From: Kiritimatiellia bacterium | GTDB taxonomy: Bacteria > Verrucomicrobiota > Kiritimatiellia > RFP12 > UBA1067 | DNA length: 7,976 nucleotides | Direction: 5' to 3' | Assembly: GCA_017936245.1 (NCBI GenBank) | Contig: JAGBFY010000343.1 | Span: 1 to 7,976 of the forward strand | Part shown: piece after piece, positions 1 through 6,529 of the stretch | How positions within the stretch are numbered: position 1 is the stretch's first letter | Layout: each line of letters begins with the position of its first letter | The notes under the pieces: generated by a model | The model's database searches: none | Told to the model about the DNA's origin: nothing | Seen by the model: the letters and a program-made list of their open reading frames with translations, nothing else | Position numbers and translations under genes: made by a program

Positions 1-1274
1 CCATGTCAAGCGTTCGGCGCTATGTGGTATCGTATCCAGCAGATAGGAATGAGTCGTCCTTCACGTGCGACAGTGACAGGCTTGTCAAGGTTTATGACTT
101 CTGCAAATATTCCATGTTTGCCACATCATTTGCCGGAATGCCTGTTGATGGAGACAGGGAACGCATCCCTTACGAGGCTGATGCCTACACTGCTCAAATG
201 AACTGGTATGCGATTTCTTCCGACTATGCGTATCCTCGGGCCGCAATTGAATACCTCTATGAAAATCCCACATGGCCCACCGAGTTTAAGCAGGTGTCAA
301 TATTGAGTGCATGGGCGGATTGGATGTGGACGGGTGATATTCGTTCAATCAGCAGGTACTATGAGATACTGAAGGCGGATAAGCTTATGCTTGGCCATGT
401 CAGGGAAATCGATGGACTTGTCGTTTCTGGCGGTGAACGTATGCCATGGCCGTGTTATACAAACCGTCTTGGACTCGCCGACATTGTGGATTGGCCGAAG
501 TCGGAACGCAAGGATTATGATTTTCGCGATGTAAATGCTGTCGTCAATGCATTTTACATCCGTACACTTGGGGCGATGCGAGATATGGCAAACGCTTTGG
601 GGAAAGATAGTGACGCCAAAGACTTTGCATTGCGGCTTGCGAAGGCAAAATCGTCATTTGAGAGAATATTTGTCGACCCATCGACAGGGTTGGTGATAGA
701 CGGTGAGGGCTCTAAGCATTCATCTGTTCAAGCCAATGCGATAGCACTTGCGTTTGGAGTGCTTCCTGCCGAAAAGGAAAAGCCTGTTGCCGAGTGGCTT
801 TCAAAGCAGGGAATGGGATGCAGCGTATATTTTGCTCAATATCTCTTGGATGCGTTGTTTAGAACAGGATATGCAGATAAAGCCATCGATCTTATCACTG
901 CCAAGACGGACAGAAGTTGGCTTGGCATGATTGAAAGAGGCGCTACGATAACGACGGAAGCGTGGAATCTTCGCGTTAAGCCGAATATGGACTACAATCA
1001 TGCATGGGGAGCCAGCGCAATAAATGCAATATCAAGATTCATTCTTGGCGTTCAACCAATTGAACCCGGCTTTAAACGAATTTTGATTGCGCCGAACCCC
1101 GGCAGCCTAAGAAGGGTTTCGGCAACCGTTCCTACGCAAGCGGGGACGGTAAGAATTGAAATTGACGGAAACAGGCTTTCTGTTGCAGCGCCGGCGCCAT
1201 CAACGGTAATATGGCGTGGACAGAAAACCGAACTTTCGGGCAATGGCATTCCAGTAAATATCGAGGGGCTGTAG
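1..1274 (+). CDS. Alpha-L-rhamnosidase, GH78 type (C-terminal part, 5' end outside window)
   Basis: Probable secreted or periplasmic enzyme that removes terminal alpha-L-rhamnose from polysaccharides by the inverting mechanism of GH78. The frame is open to the left edge, and the ATG at 3 is probably an internal Met. Seen (numbered from that Met): the motif DGDRERIPYEAD at 49-60, which matches the GH78 general-acid region (D49, R52, E53, D60). E53 to D60 has the same seven-residue spacing as the family's catalytic Glu and downstream Asp. An (alpha/alpha)6-barrel-like stretch runs to about 345. TTEAW at 317-321 carries the candidate general base E319, followed by NHAWG at 332-336 (H333, W335). 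From about 350 comes the usual C-terminal beta domain, beginning GVQPIEPGF. GH78 proteins are usually 700-1100 residues, so the N-terminal sandwich domains must lie upstream. The stop is TAG at 1272-1274. It lies 92 bases before the next gene and seems separately transcribed. The family call is strong; the exact substrate is unknown. Confidence 0.85.
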   Translation, partial: MSSVRRYVVSYPADRNESSFTCDSDRLVKVYDFCKYSMFATSFAGMPVDGDRERIPYEADAYTAQMNWYAISSDYAYPRAAIEYLYENPTWPTEFKQVSILSAWADWMWTGDIRSISRYYEILKADKLMLGHVREIDGLVVSGGERMPWPCYTNRLGLADIVDWPKSERKDYDFRDVNAVVNAFYIRTLGAMRDMANALGKDSDAKDFALRLAKAKSSFERIFVDPSTGLVIDGEGSKHSSVQANAIALAFGVLPAEKEKPVAEWLSKQGMGCSVYFAQYLLDALFRTGYADKAIDLITAKTDRSWLGMIERGATITTEAWNLRVKPNMDYNHAWGASAINAISRFILGVQPIEPGFKRILIAPNPGSLRRVSATVPTQAGTVRIEIDGNRLSVAAPAPSTVIWRGQKTELSGNGIPVNIEGL

Positions 1275-1288
1275 GTGGATGGAGCAGT

Positions 1289-1306
1289 ACCCTACATTTA
1301 TAGGGT
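1289..1306. promoter_or_regulatory. Perfect 6-bp inverted repeat: operator or weak terminator
   Basis: ACCCTA (1289-1294) and TAGGGT (1301-1306) are perfect reverse complements separated by CATTTA. No T-run follows directly (the next bases are GGTCGTTT), so it is a poor intrinsic terminator for the rhamnosidase gene. The dyad ends about 20 bases before the proposed -10 box of the next gene. It therefore sits where a -35 box or an activator site would be expected. Which role is real cannot be decided from sequence alone. Confidence 0.4.
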
Positions 1307-1325
1307 GGTCGTTTAAGTATTGCTC

Positions 1326-1334
1326 TGTTAAAAT
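1326..1334 (+). promoter_or_regulatory. Extended -10 promoter for the Gly-rich/TIM-barrel operon
   Basis: TG-T-TAAAAT is an extended -10 motif (TGN followed by a 5/6 match to TATAAT). No good -35 box lies 16-18 bases upstream, which is tolerated when the TG extension is present. Transcription would start near 1341, giving a leader of about 26 bases. AAAGGAG at 1353-1359 lies 7 bases before the ATG at 1367, a strong ribosome-binding site. Confidence 0.5.
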
Positions 1335-1366
1335 ATAGACACTTTTTTTACGAAAGGAGTATTCGA

Positions 1367-2938
1367 ATGAAAAAGGCTATCGCATTAACGGTGATCATGG
1401 GTGCATCGCTTCTGTCGGCACAGAACAAAGAGGTGGACTCTCCGGATTTCGCACTTTCAGGCGGAAATGAACTTATCAAGCTTGCAGAAGATAATGTTCT
1501 TGTGTTCCGCGAGAACGGCACGCTTAAGGTTACAGGCTCGGGATATGTGGAGATACTGGCAGTTGGCGGCGGTGGTGGCGGCGGTGCGCTCGGTACATAT
1601 GGTTCAGGCGGCGGCGGTGCCGGTGGTGTAGTACATCAAAAAGAAGTATTTGTTGAGGCTGGAGAATATGCAGTTGCCATTGGAGACGGCGGTGAAGTAG
1701 GGGTAAATGGTGGAATTCCCTCGGCATTGGGCATAAATGCCTATGGCGGAGGAGCGGGGCGCATGGCAGATTCCTCAGGTAAGGGAAATGACGGAGCTTC
1801 CGGGGGTGGTGCAGCCATGTGGAATGGAGGAACGTCAAATGATGTTGGAGGCGCGGCAATCTATGCAGAATACGGTAATATGGGTAATGTCGGCGGCGGC
1901 ACTTTGAATCCTTTTGGTGCTGGTGGCGGTGGTGGAGCTAGCGAGGTCGGCGAAACGACAGGTACATCAACACCAGGTTGCGGAGGTAAAGGATATGAAT
2001 GTGATATCACAGGCGAAAAAATCTATTATGCTGGCGGCGGAGCAGGTTTTCGACAGAAATATGAAGTCAAAGGCGGTTTGGGTGGCGGAGGATCGTGCGT
2101 AAAGGCTGCCGATGGACAGTCTTCCACGCCCGGTCCGGGCGTGGATGGCTTGGGCGGCGGCGGTTGCGGCGGTGCAAAGGGCGGAAGCGGCGTTTTCATC
2201 GTTCGCTACAGAGCGGCGTTCGCGGAGATTTTCGAGGGGGCGACGGGCGGTGTCGAAACGCGTCGAAACGGCAAACGCATTCACACATTCACGGCAGACG
2301 GTACTTTTGCGATGCCGGTGGATGGTGTCGTGGAAATGCTGCTTGTCGGCGGAGGCGGTGGTGGCGGCGCAAATCGTTCTGATAATCTTCTTCAGGGTGG
2401 AGCCGGTGGCGGCGCGGGCGGAGTTGTACATATAAAAGGTGTCAGTGTGCGTGCTGGAGCTTATGCGATTAAAATCGGTTCAGGCGGTAGCATTGGGGCA
2501 AATGGCGAAAATACAGAGGCATTTGGATATGTTGCGTATGGTGGGGGAGCAGGGGCTAAATACGATGGTAGGGGTTCTGCAGAGGTGACAGAAGGAAAGT
2601 ATGGATATGTAGGGAGTTCAGGCGGTTCAGGCGGTGGCTCAACCCATGTTGCTGGAGAAAACTGGATTGATTTTGAGGTTGCCGGTGGATTGGCAATTCA
2701 CGGAGAAGAAGGCAATCTGGGTAATGCTGGTGGAATCACAACGCATCAGTATGCTGCGTCAGGCGGCGGTGGCGCAGGCGGTGCAGGAGGAAACAGCAAC
2801 GGTTCCATTCCAGGTGCGGGTGGTGTTGGGTATCAGTGCGACATTTCCGGGACGATGGTTATTACGCAGGAGGCGGAGCGGGTTTTCGTACTAAGCAACA
2901 AATCGATGGAGGTTTGGGCGGCGGCGGATCATGCGTAA
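1367..2938 (+). CDS. Secreted glycine-rich repeat protein, frameshifted near its end
   Basis: Role unknown; an extracellular or cell-surface protein. A Sec signal peptide (Lys-Lys then a hydrophobic core) probably ends at LLSA (15-18). The rest is two tandem Gly-rich domains, about residues 44-281 and from 305 on. Each opens with a beta-hairpin-like segment (VFRENGTLKV; HTFTADGTFAM) followed by a VGGGGGGG run, then GAGGVVH, an AGxYAxxIGxGG segment and YGGGAG. The first ends GGSGVFIVRY. This matches the glycine-rich domain seen in some phage tail proteins and many large bacterial surface proteins. Copy 1 has cysteines at 212, 244 and 267 that recur in copy 2, plus C205. The reading frame is lost near 2858-2863, so the last 25 or so residues before the TGA at 2936-2938 are unrelated to the repeat; the correct continuation is in another frame to 3084. 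The start is fixed by the strong Shine-Dalgarno site and the signal peptide. It is the first gene of a probable operon. Confidence 0.8.
   Translation: MKKAIALTVIMGASLLSAQNKEVDSPDFALSGGNELIKLAEDNVLVFRENGTLKVTGSGYVEILAVGGGGGGGALGTYGSGGGGAGGVVHQKEVFVEAGEYAVAIGDGGEVGVNGGIPSALGINAYGGGAGRMADSSGKGNDGASGGGAAMWNGGTSNDVGGAAIYAEYGNMGNVGGGTLNPFGAGGGGGASEVGETTGTSTPGCGGKGYECDITGEKIYYAGGGAGFRQKYEVKGGLGGGGSCVKAADGQSSTPGPGVDGLGGGGCGGAKGGSGVFIVRYRAAFAEIFEGATGGVETRRNGKRIHTFTADGTFAMPVDGVVEMLLVGGGGGGGANRSDNLLQGGAGGGAGGVVHIKGVSVRAGAYAIKIGSGGSIGANGENTEAFGYVAYGGGAGAKYDGRGSAEVTEGKYGYVGSSGGSGGGSTHVAGENWIDFEVAGGLAIHGEEGNLGNAGGITTHQYAASGGGGAGGAGGNSNGSIPGAGGVGYQCDISGTMVITQEAERVFVLSNKSMEVWAAADHA
2094..2190 (+). repeat. 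Gly-rich gene internal repeat, copy A
   Basis: This segment aligns without gaps to 2930-3026 at an offset of 836 bases; by hand about 85 of 97 bases agree. It encodes SCVKAADGQSSTPG followed by GLGGGGCGGAKGGSG. Identity is clearly higher here than across most of the two domains, which suggests conversion between copies or strong constraint. Confidence 0.75.
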
Positions 2939-3084
2939 AGGCGGCCGATGGACAGTCCTCCACGCCTGGAGCAGGCGAAGATGGCTTGGGCGGCGGCGGT
3001 TGCGGCGGCGCAAAGGGCGGTAGCGGAATTGTAATTGTAAGCTATCAAACTCCGCCTGTTCCGTTCAGGGTGATTGTGAAGTGA
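2860..3084 (+). pseudogene. Out-of-frame C-terminal part of the Gly-rich protein
   Basis: From 2860 the -1 frame continues copy 2 exactly where copy 1 predicts: YYAGGGAGF, then GGLGGGGSCVKAADGQSSTPG, GGGGCGG and GGSGIVIVSY, followed by a short tail ending at the TGA 3082-3084. Aligning the copies, copy 1 reads GGC GAA AAA ATC TAT TAT and copy 2 reads GGG ACG ATG G-T TAT TAC, so one base is missing. Restoring it gives a single protein of about 572 residues spanning 1367-3084. There is no start codon with a ribosome-binding site suited to separate translation (the GTG at 2836 is upstream of the shift, inside the first frame), and no X-XXY-YYZ slippery heptamer at the site. It is therefore either a recent mutation or a base error in the assembly. 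Confidence 0.75.
2930..3026 (+). repeat. Gly-rich gene internal repeat, copy B
   Basis: Partner of 2094-2190. It lies about 70 bases downstream of the one-base deletion, so although its coding sense is well preserved it is read out of frame from the 1367 start. Preservation of the codons argues that the frame was intact until recently, or still is. Confidence 0.75.
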
Positions 3085-3102
3085 GGAAGGTGAGGTTGCA
3101 GA

Positions 3103-4896
3103 ATGAAAAAGGCGGTTCTGAAATGTGGTGTTTTGGCGTTGGCTGCCGTCAGTGTTATTAAGTGTGTAAATGCAGGTGATGTAGTCTTTTCGTTGGGATT
3201 TGACGAGAAGTCGGTAATGTCTTCTGCAATAAAGGCAGCGTCGCTTTCAACGGTTCAGCCTCGCCATCCGGGAAAATGGATAGTCAATAACTACGATAAC
3301 CGCATTACAATTTCCGTAAAAGAAATAGAAGGCGTCAAATGTGCGCATCTTAAACTGAACAGGAAGGATTGTGATACCCAGTTTGCTTTCAGGGGAGATC
3401 GGTTTGCCGTTCGGGGCGGTAGTGGGTTTAGGCTCACATTACGGGTGCGAGGCACTTATTCGCTGAAAGATGCGCAAGGCCAGTGGGGGCGCGGAGGAAC
3501 GTATATTGGCTGGTATGATGCAGAAGGCAATAGACTTGGAACCGAATTTCATTTTGGGTTGGCTTTTGATGACAAAACCTGGCATGATGCGTCTGTTGAA
3601 GGAATTGTGCCTGATGATGCAGTTGAGGCAGTCATTGAGATTGGCTCTGACGCGCCCAATTTCAAGGAGGGACAGACCCTTTGCATTGCCAGCGCAAATT
3701 TCGAACATATTGATTCCGCATCAGTTGCAAAGGTTGAGATTGCAAAACCCAAACCGCTTGAGACAGAGCTTGCCTCAGGGGTTGAGCCCTTGGTAAAGGG
3801 GCTTGTCACCTTGCGTGATGACGGTATGACGTTGATAGACGGCAAGCCGTTCTTCCCGATTGGAATCTATTCCGTTCATCGCTGTGCTGCAAACTCGAAT
3901 AATCTTGAAAATGCGTTCAGGCAGTTAAGGGATGCAGGTTTCAATCTTGTGCATACATATGACTGGAAGAGAGGCGAGGACTATACCGAATATCTTGATC
4001 TTGCTGAAAAATACGGAATGAAGCTGCTCAACAATCCGGCATCTCCAATAGAGAAACGGGTTTTGGAGGAACGAATCCGCCCGAATATGCTTGCTTGGTA
4101 TCTTGCGGATGATGCGTCGAAGCGTACAACTCCAGAGAAGCTGCGCCAGAAATCGTTGACGGTGAAGATGTACGACAACGCCCATTTGACGGCGCAGGCG
4201 GATTCTCTAGGGAATGCCTATAAAACGCGCTACGCCGATTTCATAGGTTCTACAGATGTATTCCTGCCTGAAATATATACTGTGTGCAGTTCGCGTCAAA
4301 TTGGGCATGAAGTGCTGTTTGTGGATTATCAGGTCAAGGCGGTATTTAGGGAACTACGTGAGGCGGGAAGTCCTGTAAAGGGCGTTTGGCCTATCCTTCA
4401 GCAGTTTAAGGGCTGGGGCGGATGGGCGCGATTCCCTACTTTAAAGGAATTGCGCGCAATGGCCTACATCTCAATTGTTGCTGGAGGACATGGTCTTACA
4501 TGGTATACATACGCTTCGGCGCGTCCTTCACCGAACAATTTCGGCGCTGCGGAGGATCCTCAAGGCTGGGCAAATCTTGCGAGCGTAACCCGTGAACTTG
4601 CGTCAATTCAGGATGATCTTGCCTCACGAACGTCAAGGAGTCTGCTGAAAGCGACTGTTCTGAACGGACCGAAGCATGATGTGTTTGGGAATGGATCTAT
4701 CCATGCGATTTTGAAGGAAGGTGTTGATGGATGGCTTCTTATTGCGGTAAATACGGCACCAGAGTCGGTTAAAGCGCAGTTTTCTCTTTCGGGAGTTGAA
4801 TGCCAGGAAGTGTTTCAAAAGCGTTCGGTAAAATGCATGAACGGCTTTATTGATGATTTTGATGCCGACGAAGTGCACGTATATCGCATTAGATAA
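3103..4896 (+). CDS. Secreted TIM-barrel glycoside-hydrolase-like protein with N-terminal sandwich domain
   Basis: Probable extracellular or periplasmic carbohydrate-active protein of 597 residues; substrate unknown. A Sec signal peptide (basic start, hydrophobic 9-18) likely ends at VNA (22-24). Residues about 27-205 look like a jelly-roll sandwich of the kind that binds carbohydrate (alternating strands, Trp/Tyr-rich, e.g. GTYIGWYD 132-139). DGKPFFPIGIY at 246-256 is the typical first barrel strand of clan-A-like enzymes. It is followed by AFRQLRDAGFNLVHTYDW (271-288), MLAWYLADD (329-337), DVFLPEIY (385-392), GVWPILQQF (427-435) and GGHGLTWYTY (461-470), a usual order for TIM-barrel hydrolases. 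The position that is often Glu in W-Y-L-A-D-E-P is Asp (D337). E390 is another candidate acid. Residues from about 510 form a small C-terminal beta domain. GGTGAGG at 3089-3095 is 7 bases before the ATG. It lies 18 bases after the restored end of the Gly-rich gene, so it is likely co-transcribed. The fold call is moderate; the family is not identified. Confidence 0.7.
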   Translation: MKKAVLKCGVLALAAVSVIKCVNAGDVVFSLGFDEKSVMSSAIKAASLSTVQPRHPGKWIVNNYDNRITISVKEIEGVKCAHLKLNRKDCDTQFAFRGDRFAVRGGSGFRLTLRVRGTYSLKDAQGQWGRGGTYIGWYDAEGNRLGTEFHFGLAFDDKTWHDASVEGIVPDDAVEAVIEIGSDAPNFKEGQTLCIASANFEHIDSASVAKVEIAKPKPLETELASGVEPLVKGLVTLRDDGMTLIDGKPFFPIGIYSVHRCAANSNNLENAFRQLRDAGFNLVHTYDWKRGEDYTEYLDLAEKYGMKLLNNPASPIEKRVLEERIRPNMLAWYLADDASKRTTPEKLRQKSLTVKMYDNAHLTAQADSLGNAYKTRYADFIGSTDVFLPEIYTVCSSRQIGHEVLFVDYQVKAVFRELREAGSPVKGVWPILQQFKGWGGWARFPTLKELRAMAYISIVAGGHGLTWYTYASARPSPNNFGAAEDPQGWANLASVTRELASIQDDLASRTSRSLLKATVLNGPKHDVFGNGSIHAILKEGVDGWLLIAVNTAPESVKAQFSLSGVECQEVFQKRSVKCMNGFIDDFDADEVHVYRIR

Positions 4897-4937
4897 ACCT
4901 TGATTGCTGAGTGAATAAGGAAGAGGGCAGGCGGTGG

Positions 4938-4966
4938 TTGACTTTTGTGACACAATTATATATAAT
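4938..4966 (+). promoter_or_regulatory. Near-consensus sigma-70 promoter of the FadL-family gene
   Basis: TTGACT (4938-4943, 5/6) and TATAAT (4961-4966, 6/6) are separated by exactly 17 bases. Transcription should start near 4973, giving a leader of about 33 bases before the ATG at 5006. This is the best promoter in the window and predicts strong expression unless repressed. Confidence 0.85.
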
Positions 4967-4972
4967 GTCACA
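4946..4972. promoter_or_regulatory. Inverted repeat overlapping the promoter (candidate operator)
   Basis: TGTGACA (4946-4952) and TGTCACA (4966-4972) are perfect 7-base inverted arms separated by 13 bases, with arm centres 20 bases apart (about two helical turns). The dyad covers the promoter spacer, the -10 box and the start region, the classic place for a repressor. The half-site resembles TGTGA of CRP/FNR-type sites, but the spacing is far wider than the 6 bases of a CRP site. The regulator is unknown. Confidence 0.55.
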
Positions 4973-4992
4973 CCGTCTTTTTTAAGCAAGAA

Positions 4993-4998
4993 AAGGAA
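4993..4998 (+). promoter_or_regulatory. Ribosome-binding site deciding the start at 5006
   Basis: AAGGAA lies 7 bases before the ATG at 5006. The same frame is open from a GTG at 4934, but that codon is upstream of the promoter's start point and would add residues before a clear signal peptide. A second ATG at 5012 is 13 bases from the site, too far to be preferred. Confidence 0.75.
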
Positions 4999-5005
4999 AA
5001 GCGAA

Positions 5006-6349
5006 ATGAAGATGAAATACAGCAAGTTGGTGGTTGCGTTTGCCGCCATGACATCGGTAACGGCGATGGGCGCCGGTTTTGGTCTTTATGAGGCCTCCGC
5101 ACGCGGTCTTGGCATGGGTAACGGTCTTGTCGGCTCCACCAAGGATGCTTCCGCCAACTACTACAACCCCGCCAACCTCACGGAGCTTACGAACGTTTCC
5201 GTTATGGTCGGCATGACTCTCATCAATCCTTTCTGCGATGTTGAGGTTAATGGTGTGCCGCAGAAGAAGATGAACGCCGGATGGTTCCCACCGCCGCATG
5301 CCTATATAGCCGTTCCTGTTCTCAAGGATCTGGTATTCGGATTCGGCACCTACTGCGAGTATGGTTTGGGTACAAAGTACGACAACGATTGGGCGCTGAA
5401 GATGGATACCACCGAAACAACCATCCAGCAGTTTACGTTCAATCCCAACATCGCATACAAGATAACCGACAAGTGGTCTGTTGCGGCCGGTGCACGTATG
5501 TCGTACATAACGTTCGAGAACAAGAAGACCCCGTTTGATGAGGACGACTACAGCGTAAAGGTGCAGAATCCGTATTATCAGCCTGGCATTCCCGCTTATG
5601 GGCCGGAATTTGTCGATTACAGTCTTGGTCGTCAGTACATCCGCACACACCTTGAAGGTGATGACTTCAGCTGCGGATATGTGCTTGCCACCCAGTATAA
5701 GGTCACAGACGAATTGAGTTTGGGTCTTGTGTACCGTTCCCGCATCAACCATCGCATTGAAGGCGATATGGAGGCGGAGTACGTCGACAAGTCCGGTCAG
5801 GCGGCATCTCAGAACGCCCCCCGCAATGGTGACAGCAAGGCTAAGCTTATACTTCCCGCATCGCTCACGATGGGCGCCAACTATGATTTCACCGAGAAGT
5901 TCCGTGGTGGCGCGTCCCTTACATGGACTGAGTGGAGCACGGTGGACCACATAGACTTCCGTCTCCCTAAAAACTACGCCGGCAAGGATGCGAGCTATAC
6001 GGAAGAGCTTAACTGGCGCAATGCGTGGCGCACCGGGTTCGGTTTCGAGTATGATTTCACGGATTGCTTCACAGGCCGTATCGGCTACACCTATGACATG
6101 GATCCCGCAAACAAGAAGAAGGGTACGACGATGCTTCCTTCCGGAGACCGCCACATCATCGGCTTCGGTGCAAGCTACAGATTCCTTGAGGATTGGCGCA
6201 TCGATCTCGGCTACAGCTTTATTATCATGGAATCCGAGACGCGCAAGATTCACGCGGGCAATGCTGCAACAGGATACGGTAATTATCGCTTTGAGTGCGA
6301 CAACTCCTACTCACACCTGATATCGGCATCGATAGCATATACTTTCTAA
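5006..6349 (+). CDS. OmpP1/FadL family outer-membrane transporter
   Basis: A 447-residue outer-membrane beta-barrel of the FadL/OmpP1/TodX family, which lets long-chain fatty acids or other hydrophobic compounds diffuse through the outer membrane. A signal peptide (residues 1-23) ends around TAMGA. The mature start GFGLYEASARGLGMGN is the family's N-terminal hatch signature, followed by DASANYYNPANL with the conserved NPA motif. Amphipathic strands rich in Tyr, Trp and Gly follow to the end, and the chain closes with ISASIAYTF, a terminal Phe beta-signal read by the BAM complex. Length agrees with the family (about 400-470). Codons are noticeably biased to forms such as ACC, AAC and TAC compared with the three genes upstream, as expected for high expression from its strong promoter. 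It has its own promoter and terminator, so it looks monocistronic. The substrate cannot be read from sequence; fatty-acid versus other hydrophobic cargo is open. Confidence 0.9.
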   Translation: MKMKYSKLVVAFAAMTSVTAMGAGFGLYEASARGLGMGNGLVGSTKDASANYYNPANLTELTNVSVMVGMTLINPFCDVEVNGVPQKKMNAGWFPPPHAYIAVPVLKDLVFGFGTYCEYGLGTKYDNDWALKMDTTETTIQQFTFNPNIAYKITDKWSVAAGARMSYITFENKKTPFDEDDYSVKVQNPYYQPGIPAYGPEFVDYSLGRQYIRTHLEGDDFSCGYVLATQYKVTDELSLGLVYRSRINHRIEGDMEAEYVDKSGQAASQNAPRNGDSKAKLILPASLTMGANYDFTEKFRGGASLTWTEWSTVDHIDFRLPKNYAGKDASYTEELNWRNAWRTGFGFEYDFTDCFTGRIGYTYDMDPANKKKGTTMLPSGDRHIIGFGASYRFLEDWRIDLGYSFIIMESETRKIHAGNAATGYGNYRFECDNSYSHLISASIAYTF

Positions 6350-6377
6350 GCTAGGCGCAAACTCGCTTCGTTAGATG

Positions 6378-6413
6378 ATGGGCAGGAAGGGTTTTATGAC
6401 CCTCCCTGCCCAT
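6378..6413 (+). terminator. Strong hairpin after the FadL-family gene
   Basis: Arms 6378-6392 and 6399-6413 pair over 15 bases with one A-C mismatch around a TTTATG loop; the outer 9 bases (ATGGGCAGG / CCTGCCCAT) are perfect. It lies 29 bases after the TAA. Only a short T-run follows (TGAAGTTT), so it may act as a terminator with weak release or as a 3'-end stabiliser. Confidence 0.75.
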
Positions 6414-6512
6414 TGAAGTTTCGGCTTGCGGCCTATTACTGTCGGAAGCGATGAGGATGGTAAAAATCTTCACAAATAATTTCGGGAGTGATGCGATTGT
6501 TGCGGTATATTC

Positions 6513-6521
6513 TGCTATAAT
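6513..6521 (+). promoter_or_regulatory. Extended -10 promoter of glf (leaderless arrangement)
   Basis: TG-C-TATAAT is a full extended -10 motif with a perfect 6/6 hexamer. The last T (6521) is 9 bases before the A of the glf ATG (6530), so transcription would begin at about 6526-6530. No Shine-Dalgarno sequence lies between. No convincing -35 box is present at 16-18 bases, consistent with dependence on the TG extension. Confidence 0.65.
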
Positions 6522-6529
6522 CTCGCTTC

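Noticed and set aside
1530..1859. His/Leu/Arg-rich open frame on the minus strand within the Gly-rich gene
   Set aside because: It is the antisense reading of GGN/GCN-rich repeat DNA; the odd composition is a by-product of the glycine codons.
1967..2431. 154-codon minus-strand frame across the junction of the two Gly-rich domains
   Set aside because: Shadow of the repeat coding sequence; no ribosome-binding site or family features.
2858..2864. Programmed -1 frameshift site in the Gly-rich gene
   Set aside because: The bases around the shift do not form an X-XXY-YYZ heptamer in frame, and I saw no stimulatory hairpin at the right distance; a simple one-base deletion explains it better.
1560..3030. 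CRISPR-like or short tandem DNA repeats in the GGC/GGT-rich stretches
   Set aside because: They are irregular glycine codon runs inside a coding frame, with no constant repeat length or unique spacers.
4946..4972. CRP site
   Set aside because: The half-sites look like TGTGA/TCACA but are separated by 17 bases between those cores rather than 6, so a CRP dimer would not fit.
4934..5005. N-terminal extension of the FadL-family protein from a GTG at 4934
   Set aside because: The GTG lies upstream of the predicted transcription start, and the extension would bury the signal peptide; the ATG at 5006 has a proper ribosome-binding site.
4982..6253. 423-codon open frame on the minus strand opposite the FadL-family gene
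   Set aside because: It mirrors a gene with strong codon bias, which removes stops from the antisense frame. The product has no signal peptide or recognisable motif, and the plus-strand gene has clear family motifs, a promoter and a ribosome-binding site.
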